Source of the DNA: Alviniconcha marisindica
Taxonomy: Eukaryota; Mollusca; Gastropoda; Provannidae
Length of the DNA: 64,000 bases
Direction: 5' to 3'
Assembly (NCBI GenBank): GCA_018857735.1
Contig: JABMCL010003121.1
Location: forward strand, 103,501 to 167,500
The notes beneath the pieces are model-generated. The model was given only the letters and a program-made list of their open reading frames with translations. It was not told where the DNA came from and ran no database searches. Each line of letters starts with the position of its first letter. Position 1 is the first letter of the stretch. A program made the translations under genes and the position numbers. This document shows positions 32,310 to 42,773 of this stretch, in pieces.

Positions 32310-35300
32310 CTTAACACAAAATAGTTTACGTGAAACTGAGTTGGTTAGTTCTTGGATTTTATTATCCTGTCAACCTCACAAAGATCTGTTTACCTGTACA
32401 ATTTGGGCATATTTTGTGCTCTTAAATTTTCAGCATACCAAAAACAAATATAAGAAAATATGATCATAAATATTTCTAGACATGTAACTGCATTAGGTAA
32501 TGTAAACAGGTCTGTGGTTAATTCTTGGATTTTAGCATCCCTTCAACAGCTTAGGGTCACTCACCTCAGGACAAATCACACATTCAGAATTCTGTGGCAC
32601 CAGTTCAAAGCACACTTGTACTCTACCTCTGCACTGTCAGGTCCCCTTGCCCCCTCCTCCCCAAACATACACACACACACACACACACACACAACAGCAA
32701 CACACACACAACAACAACAACAACACCAACACACACACAACAGCAACACAAACACACACACACAAACAGCAACACAAAACGCACACACACACACACAAAC
32801 AAACAAAAAACAAACTCATTCTGTGGGAAAATTTAGGTGGGCGCTTCTGATTTTGTGGATGGTTTGGAACCATGCAAGCTATAATTATGGAGGTGTATGC
32901 TGCAAGGAAGAAAATGATAATTATTGAGGCTTTGGAGGATCCAGTGATGTTGACTGGGGTAGATGGGGTTTGGAGGATCCAGTGATGTTGACTGGGGTAG
33001 ATGGGGTTTTGAGGATCCAGTGATGTTGACTGGGGTAGATGGGGTTTGGAGGATCCAGTGATGTTGACTGGGGTAGATGGGGTGGGGTGAAAAACAACAC
33101 ACACAGTGCTGCACGTGTTGATGACAGCAAGTCTCAAGGGGCCTGTCCTACATTCTGGTTGACGTTTCTTTGCATTGATTCACGGAGATCCCCAGCTCAC
33201 AATAATGTGTTCCCCCCACCCCACCCCCCACTCCTAAAAACATCCTATCTGGGCTCATTGGGCGGTTCAGACAGGGTTGTTAACTCCCTTGACTTTTACC
33301 CGGTATAGCTTCAGTCCATTGGCTATTTCTACTTCCAGTGCATACTTTCTTCACAATGGCGTAATGGAGTACCCAAAGTGTAGCTGTGTTCCCACAGAAC
33401 ACAAAGACAGAGGTGTGAGGGACTACCTGAGGTGTTGCCCTGTTAACACAGAGACAGGGGTGTGAGGGACAACCTGGGGTGTTGCCCTGTTAATGTGTTA
33501 ACACAGAGACAGGGGTGTGAGGGACTACCTGGGGTGTTGCCCTGTTAATGTGTTAACACAGAGACAGGGGTGTGAGGGACTACCTGGGGTGTTGCCCTGT
33601 TAATGTGTTAACACAGAGACAGGGGTGTGAGGGACTACCTGGGGTGTTGCCCTGTTAATGTGTTAACACTGACAAAGGTGTGAGGGACTACCCAAAGTGT
33701 AGCCTTGTTCCCACAGAACACAAAGACAGAGGTGTTAGGGACTACCCAAAGTGTAGCCTTGTTCCCACAAAACACAAAGAAACAGAGGTGTGAGGGACTA
33801 CCCAAAGTGTAGCCTTGTTCCCACAGAACACAAAGACAGAGGTGTGAGGGACTACCCAAAGTGTAGCCTTGTTCCCACAAAACACAAAGAAACAGAGGTG
33901 TGAGGGACTACCCAAAGTGTAGCCTTGTTCCCACAGAACACAAAGACAGAGGTGTGAGGGACTACCAGGGGTGTAGCCTTATTCCAACAAAACCCAGGTT
34001 AGAAGAACTACCTGAGGTATAGTCCCGATCCAGAATACAGAGAGGTGTTAAGGACTACTTGCAGTGTAGTCCTGTTGGGACTACCTGAGGTGTAGCCCTG
34101 TTCCCACAGAACACAAAGAAAGAAGTGTAAAGAACTACCTGAGGGGTAGCCCTGTTCCCACAGAACGCAAAGAAAGAAGTGTAAAGGACTACCTGAGGTG
34201 TAGCCCTGTTCCCACAGAATACAAAGAAAGAAGTGTAAAGGACTACCTGAGATGTAGCCCTGTTCCCACAGAACACAAAGAAAGAAGTGTAAAGGACTAC
34301 CTGAGGTGTAGCCCTGTTCCCACAAAACATAAAGAAGTGTAAAGGACACAAAGAATGAAGTGTAAAGGACTACCTGAGGTGTAGCCCTGTTCCCACAGAA
34401 CACAAAAGGGCGTGAGGGACTACTAAGGTGTAGCCCTGTCCCCACAGAATGCAAAGAAAGAAGTGTAAAGGACTACCTGAGGTGTAGCCGTCCCCACAGA
34501 ATACAAAGAAAGAAGTGTAAAGGACTACCTCAGGTGTAGCCCTGGTCCCACAGAACCCAAAGAAAGAAGTGTAAAGGACTACTTGAGGTGTAGCCCTGTT
34601 CCCACAGAACCCAAAGAAAGAAGTGTAAAGGACTAACTGAGGTGTAGCCCTGTCTCCACAGAATGCAAAGAAAGAAGTGTAAAGGACTACCTGAGGTGTA
34701 GCCCTTTCCCCACAGAATACAAAAAAAGAAATGTAAAGGACTACCTGAGGTGTAGCCCTGTTCTCACAGAATACAAAAAAAGAAGTGTAAAGGACTACCT
34801 GAGGTGTAGCCCTTTCCCCACAGAATACAAAAAAAAAGAAATGTAAAGGACTACCTGAGGCATAGGCTCCATGCAGTGTGCCATGTCCACGGAACACGGT
34901 GTGCTCCCCGGCGAAGTAGACGTTGGGACACAGCGGCTCGGCGAAGGTGTCCCACAGCTTGGGCGAGTTGCCTGCAGCACAGTGAGAGTCCTCTACACAT
35001 TTTGTGTTCACGGGAGTCCTCAGCACATCTTGTGTTAACGTCAATCCTTTGTATGGCTTGTGGTAATTTCAGTCAGCTACACTAACACATCTTGTGTTAA
35101 CGTCAATCCTCTGCATGGCTTGTGATAATTTCAGTCAGCTACACTAACACATCTTGTGTTAACGTCAATCCTTTGTATGGCTTGTGGTAATTTCAGTCAT
35201 TTACACATCTTGTGTTAATGTCAGTCCTCTATATACCTTGTGTTCACATGAGCCCTCAAGTTCACGTGAACCCTCAACACATCTTGTGTTAAGGTCAGTC

Positions 35301-38300
35301 CTTTGCACAGCTTGTGTTAATGTCAGTCATCAACACATCTTGTGTTAATGTCAGTCCTCTACACATCTTGTGTTAATGTCAGTCCTTTGCACAGCTTGTG
35401 TTAATGTCAGTCATCAACACATCTTGTGTTAATGTCAGTCCTCTACACATCTTGTGTTAATGTCAGTCCTCTACACATCTTGTGTTAATGTCAGTCCTCT
35501 ACACATCTTGTGTTAATGTCAGTCATCTACACATCTTGTGTTAGTGTCAGTCATCTACACATCTTGTGTTAATGTCAGTCATCTACACATCTTGTGTTAA
35601 TGTCAGCCATCAACACATCTTGTGTTAATGTCAGTCATCTACACATCTTGTGTTAGTGTCAGTCATCTACACATCTTGTGTTAATGTCAGTCCTCTACAT
35701 ACCTTGTGTTCACGTGAGCCCTCAACACATCTTATGTTAATGTCAGTCCTTTGCATAGTTTATGTTAATGTTAGTCATCTGCACATCCTGAGTTAATTAA
35801 TAGTGTCAGTCACCTTCACATTCTGTGTTAATTTCAGTCCTCTACACATCTGGTTTTAACACCAGTCACCTGTGCATTTTAAATTAATGCCAGTCACATA
35901 CATATGGATTAACCAATACAATCCTCTACACAAACTGAGAGCAACAGTCTCTAAATCATACTGTGTAACTAATAATGTCATTCACTTACACGCCATGCGA
36001 CAGCACCAACCCTCTACACATATTGTAATAGCAATAGTTCTCTACACATCTTGTGCTGGTGTCAGTCCTCTACACATCTTGTGTCAGTGTCAGTTGTCTA
36101 CACGTCTTGTGTCAGTCATCTACATATCTTGTGTCAGTGTCAGTCATCTACACACCTTGTGTCAGTGTCAGTTGTTTACACATCTTGTGTCGGTATCAGT
36201 CATCTACACATCTTATGTTAGTATCAGTCATCTACACATCTTGTGTCAGTATCAGTCATCTACAAATCTTGTGTCAGTATCAGTCATCTACACATCTTAT
36301 GTTAGTATCAGTCATCTACACATCTTGTGTCAGTGTCAGTGATCTACACATCTTGTGTCAGTATCAGTCATCTACACATCTTGTGTCAGTGTCAGTCATC
36401 TACACAGCTTGTGTCAGTGTCAGTCATCTACACATCTTATGTCAGGGTCAGTCGTCTACACATCTTGTGTCACAGGACAATAATCTACCAAGCTTAAAGA
36501 AGCCATCACCTCCCTGCAGCTACCTAGCTTGAAAAAAAGACCACCACCTCTCTGTCTACGCACCAACTTTGGGGTAAGAGCTGGCCCCACCAGCCCACTT
36601 GTCGGATGTCCATGACGACCGACTGATCTTGACGATGTTGCTGGAGGAGACAGCGCCCTCTCCAAACAGCAACTGAAGTTTCTTTAACACTGCACAAATA
36701 ACAACACTTCTGTAAGTGGGTGAAGCTTCTTTAAAAGTGCATTTGTAAATAAACACTCCTGTACACGGGTGAAGCTTCTTTAACAGTGCACAAATAACAA
36801 CACTCCTGTACACGGGTGAAGGTTATTTAACAGTGCACAGAAATTCATAACACTCCTGTACACGGGTGAAGCTTCTTTAACAGCGCACAGAAATTCATAA
36901 CACTTCTGTATGTGGGTGACGCTTCTTTAACAGTGCACAAACAACACTTCTGTTTGTGGGTGAAGCTTCTTTAACAGTGCACAAATAACAACACTCCTGT
37001 ACACGGGTGAAGCTTCTTTAACAGTGCACAGAAATTAATAACACTTCTGTATGTGGGTGAAGCTTCTTTAACAGTGCACAAACAACACTTCTGTTTGTGG
37101 GTGAAGCTTCTTTAACAGTGCACAAACAACACTTCTGTTTGTGGGTGAAGCTTCTTTAACAGTGCACAAATAACATGTGCACATCTTGTGGGTGAAGCTT
37201 CTTTAACAGTGCACAAACAACACTTCTGTTTGTGGGTGAAGCTTCTTTAACAGTGCACAAATAACAACACTCCTGTACACGGGTGAAGCTTCTTTAACAG
37301 TGCACAGAAATTAATAACACTTCTGTATGTGGGTGAAGCTTCTTTAACAGTGCACAAACAACACTTCTGTATGTGGGTGAAGCTTCTTTAACAGTGCACA
37401 AACAACACTTCTGTTTGTGGGTGAAGCTTCTTTAACAGTGCACAGAAATTAATAACACTTCTGTATGTGGGTGAAGCTTCTTTAACAGTGCACAAACAAC
37501 ACTTCTGTATGTGGGTGAAGCTTCTTTAACAGTGCACAAACAACACTTCTGTTTGTGGGTGAAGCTTCTTTAACAGTGCACAAACAACACTTCTGTTTGT
37601 GGGTGAAGCTTCTTTAACAGTGCACAAATAACATGTGCACATCTTGTGGGTGAAGCTTCTTTAACAGGGCACAAATAACATGTGCACATCTTGTGGGTGA
37701 AGCTTCTTTAACAAGGCACAAATAACATGTGCACATCTTGTGGGTGAAGCTTCTTTAACAGTGCACAAATAACATGTGCACATCTTGTGGGTGAAGCTTC
37801 TTTAACAGTGCACAAATAACATGTGCACATCTTGTGGGTGAAGCTTCTTTAACAGTGCACAAATAACATGTGCACATCTTGTGGGTGACGCTTCTTTAAC
37901 AGGGCAGACACTAACAAATGTACAGCAGACACGTGTACCAAGTCTGAAAGACATGGGGGCTGTCTCTACACACTAACAAATGTAGACAGACAAGTAGACC
38001 AAGTCTGAAAGACATGGGGGCTGTCTCTACACACTAACAAATGTAGGGCAGACAAGTAGACCAACACTGAAAGACATGGGGGCTGTCTCTACACACTAAC
38101 AAATGTAGGGTAGACAAGTAGACCAACACTGAAAGACATGGGGGCTGTCTCTACACACTAACAAATGTAGGGTAGACAAGTAGACCAACACTGAAAGACA
38201 AGGGGGCTGTCTCTACACACTAACAAATGTAGGGTAGACAAGTAGACCAACACTGAAAGACATGGGGGCTGTCTCTACACACTAACAAATGTAGGGTAGA

Positions 38301-41300
38301 CAAGTAGACCAACACTGAAAGACAAGGGGGCTGTCTCTACACACTAACAAATGTAGGGTAGACAAGTAGACCAACACTGAAAGACATGGGGGCTGTCTCT
38401 ACACACTAACAAATGTAGGGTAGACAAGTAGACCAACACTGAAAGACATGGGGGCTGTCTCTACACACTAATTAACACATACAGGGCAGGAAAGTGCATC
38501 AAAAAAACACATCCATTGTCTAAAAACTCAGCAACACCTTTTCAAACGACATCGTTATACCAAGGTAAGGGTGTTTGGGGGGTCTGATTTTGCTGGGACA
38601 AACCCACATTTTACAGGTGGACGGCGGTTGCATTTGGTGAACAATGGCTCCTTACCCATCGCCTCGACTTCCTCCTGGGCCAGACTCTCCATGTGCCTGG
38701 CAGCATTGCCGAGCAACATGCCCACGAGTACAGGTTTGGCCAGCAGCTTGTGCAGGTTGAGCCAGGTCTGCAGACAGCCACGGTCTTCCGCCGTCCGGGC
38801 CGCCAGCAGGAACACCCCGTAGTCGTCCGGCCAGAAGGCAGAGTCAAACTCCACCACGATCTTGTTGCCGTCAGACATTCCTGTTCACAGGTGATTGGAT
38901 GGCACATGAACTGCACGGCAACTTTCTGGCTGATGTTGGCAGCATAATGAGCAACACTGAGATGCCAGGCTGACACCTGCGTAGCTTCTATACGACACGG
39001 ACACTGATAACCATGCTGCAACACTTTGACATATATTCCTGACACTGATAATTAATGTAATGTACGATGCTGACACTGATAGGTGAGGTTGACACTGATA
39101 GAAAAACTCTAACATAGGAGGCTGACACTGATAGCTAAAACTGACATGAGGCTAACACTAATAGCTAAAACTGACATGAGGCTGACACTGATAGACAAAC
39201 TCTGACATATGAGGCTGACACTGATAGCTAAAACTTACATGAGGCTGACACTGATAGCTGAAACTGACATAAGTGGCTGACACTGATAGCTAAAACTGAC
39301 ATATGAGGCCGACACTGATAGCTAAAACTGACACATGAGGCTGACACTGACAGCTAAAATGGACATGAGGCCGACACTGATAGCTAAAACTGACATATGA
39401 GGCTGGCACTGATAGCTAAAACTGACATATGAGGCTGGCACTGATATTTAAACATTTAAACTCCAACATATGAGGCTGACACTTGCACTGACATAATTAT
39501 GAGGCTTACATTGATAACCAGACTCTTGACATATTCAGCTGACCCTGACACTAGCACTGACATACGAGGATGACACTGGTAAACTAAACTCCAACATATA
39601 AGGCTGACGGCAACTTTTAAACTCTGACATATGAGGCTGACACTAACACTGACATACAAGGCTGACACTGACAGCTCACACTGATGCATGAGGCTGACAC
39701 TGATAACTGAACTCTGACATATGAAGCTGACACTGATAACTAAACTCTGACATGAGTCTGACACTGATAACTAAACTCTGACATATGAGGCTGACACTGA
39801 CAGCTAACACTGATGCATGTGGCTGACACTGATAACTGAACTCGACATATGAGGCTGACACTAATAACTGAACTCTGACGTATGAGGCTGACACTGATAA
39901 CTAAACTCTGACATATTATGAGGCTGACACTGATAACTAAATGCTGCCATATGAGGCTGACACTAATAACTAAACTTTGACATATGAGGCTGACACTGAT
40001 AACTAAACTCTGACATATGAGGCTGACACTGACAACTAAACTCTGACATATTATGAGGCTGACACTGATAACTGAACTCTAACATATGAGGTTGACATTG
40101 ACAGCTCACGCTGATGCATGAGGCTGACACTGATAGCTGAACTCGGACATAATTATGAGGCCGACACTGATAAGTGAACTCTAACATATAAGGCTGACAC
40201 TGACAGCCACAATGGAGCACTGACCTATATGACTGAGGGCCCACTGGTGTTCCTTGGGCAGGCTGGGTTCGAACAGCAACTCCCCCTTGGCCAGGACAGG
40301 AGCCGGCACGGCCACCACCACCTCATCCACCGTCACCTGCGACCCGTCCTTCAGGCGCAGCGTGACCTTGCCTTGTGACCTGTCGACCTTAACTTGTCGT
40401 ACTGCCGTACGCAGGCTGATTTTCAGTGGCATTTCATCCTCTGAGCCACTGACCAACCTGAAATGAAACACCTGAACTGAGCTCTGTGTTCGAACCCAGC
40501 CTGCCCAAGGAATGCCAATGGGATATTACACCCAAAAAATCTGAAACAAAACTGACTGCCAGCGGTCTGAAATGAGATCAAGACACACAAATGGTTAAAA
40601 AGAACACTTTATTTTAATCAGACAATGCAAAACATCTGTAGTCAATACACTCCAAGAAAGCTGTTGCATTCATAACGTAACCGACAGTTTCACTAGATTC
40701 TGCAGGGCTAACCCTGACCTAGACCCAAGAACAGAAACAGGAATGTGCGAAACAAGATCAAGATGACAGATATCCCACAATCCCCAGACCGGATTACCTG
40801 TCCACCAGTTATCCCACAACCCCCAGACTGGATTACCTGTCCACCAGATAGATATCCCACAACCCCCAGACTGGATTACCTGTCCACCAGACAGATATCC
40901 CACAACCCCCAGACTGGATTACCTGTCCACCAGATAGATATCCCACAACTCCCAGACTGGATTACCAGTCCACCAGATAGATATCCCACAACCCCCAGAC
41001 TGGATTACCTGTCCACCAGACATATATCCCACAACCCCCAGACTGGATTACCTGTCCACCAGACATATATCCCACAACCCCCAGACTGGATTACCTGTCC
41101 ACCAACTCCCCCATGCCATCCAACAGGACCTTGTCGTAGCCAAAGTCCAGACTGTCCGCTTGGTAGTGCAGAGCGGAGTACTCGCTGATCACGTACGATG
41201 GCAGAGACTGAAGCAGAAGAGTCTGAACGTTGTTCTGGTCCAGCCCTCTTTCCTTCAATTGACTGTCTATTGCCTCTCGCATCGACAGGTCTTTACCTCG

Positions 41301-42739
41301 CAGGCGTGTGGAGTTCACAGCGTCGGATATAATCTGGGTGAAAACACAGCAGAAGCACACTGTGTAACTGCAGGTGTATCTGGTGAATCCACAGCAAAAG
41401 CACACATGTCTGTAAGCATAATTATCTGAGCAAGTGCACAGCAAAAGCACACATATAACTGCGCATATCTGGGCAAATGCACAGCAAAAATACACATGTA
41501 ATAACTGTGAGTACCCAGTATGACCATAAAAGCAGATGCTGAGTGCGAGTCAACTTCCAGTCAGCAGCAAGTGGTGTCAGCTACTTATAACCAAGAAGAG
41601 CAAAAGTGCAGCCAGGTCAGTCCAAATTGAATTTTTTTTTAAATTCTAACACTTTCATGATCTCAAAAGAACACTTATTTATTATGACATAGACAACATG
41701 ATGCAAATTTTCAGGGAAATCTCCTTCTTCAGGCCACAAAACAACACTTAAACAGCAGTGAAATGGTTAAAAACAATGAAAAAAGATATGAGAGGTGAAC
41801 TAACAAAAAAACTAAAAAAGATATGAGAGGTGAAGTAACAAAAAGAGAAAAGTTACTTCACCTCTCGTATCATTTTTCATTGTTTTTAACCATTTCACTG
41901 TTGTTTAACTTTAAGTGTCATTTTGTGGCCCGAAGAAGGAGATTTTCCTGAAAATTTGCATTGTGTTGTCTATGTCATAATAAATAAGCATTCTTTTGAA
42001 TCTTTTATGCGTTTGGATCTTATTTTAGAACACTAGCAGTCATTCTTGTTTCAGTTTTTCTTTTCATTTTCATGATCTGAAAAAGTGTGACCAGTCACCA
42101 GTTCTTGTGTCATTACAACAACAATGGTTTCCATACCAAACCAGCTTGCACCATGGCGTCGACCAGCTCATCATCCGAGTACTTCCTGTTGAGCCACGGC
42201 ACCACAAACTGTGCCTTGCTGATGGAGGCTGTCTCCAGCTCCAGGTCTCGTGTCAGGTTGAGCAAGGGGTTGGTGAACTGGCTGATGACATTGAGGGCAC
42301 TGCCCCCTAAGTCCACCTCTAGACCTGCAGCACAGAGACAGAACAGTAAGGGTGTGAGAGCTCCACTGTAAACTGACACACAAAATAGTGGACAGCCAGG
42401 CTGAACAACGGTCAGTTGATGAGACAGGCTCATCAATGATCAGTTGATGAGACAGGTCATCAATGGTCAGTTGATGAGACAGGTCATCAATGATCAGTTG
42501 ATGAGACAGGTCATCAATAGTTGACAAGACATGCTCATTCATGGTTGGTTGACAGCTCTGGACTCATTCAAATCTAATCTAAAAGCATGTTCTTTTCCCA
42601 AAATTGTAGACCTGCCATGTTTTCTGTTCTGTGCTGATGTCTTCATCCATTTCAGGTCTGCCGGGCATTTGCCGCCCCTGTTTTGAGCTGTGTATATTTT
42701 AGCTTTGTATGGTCAAAATGCTTGTGCATGCGGGTGCCT

Positions 42740-42773
<34 letters not shown>

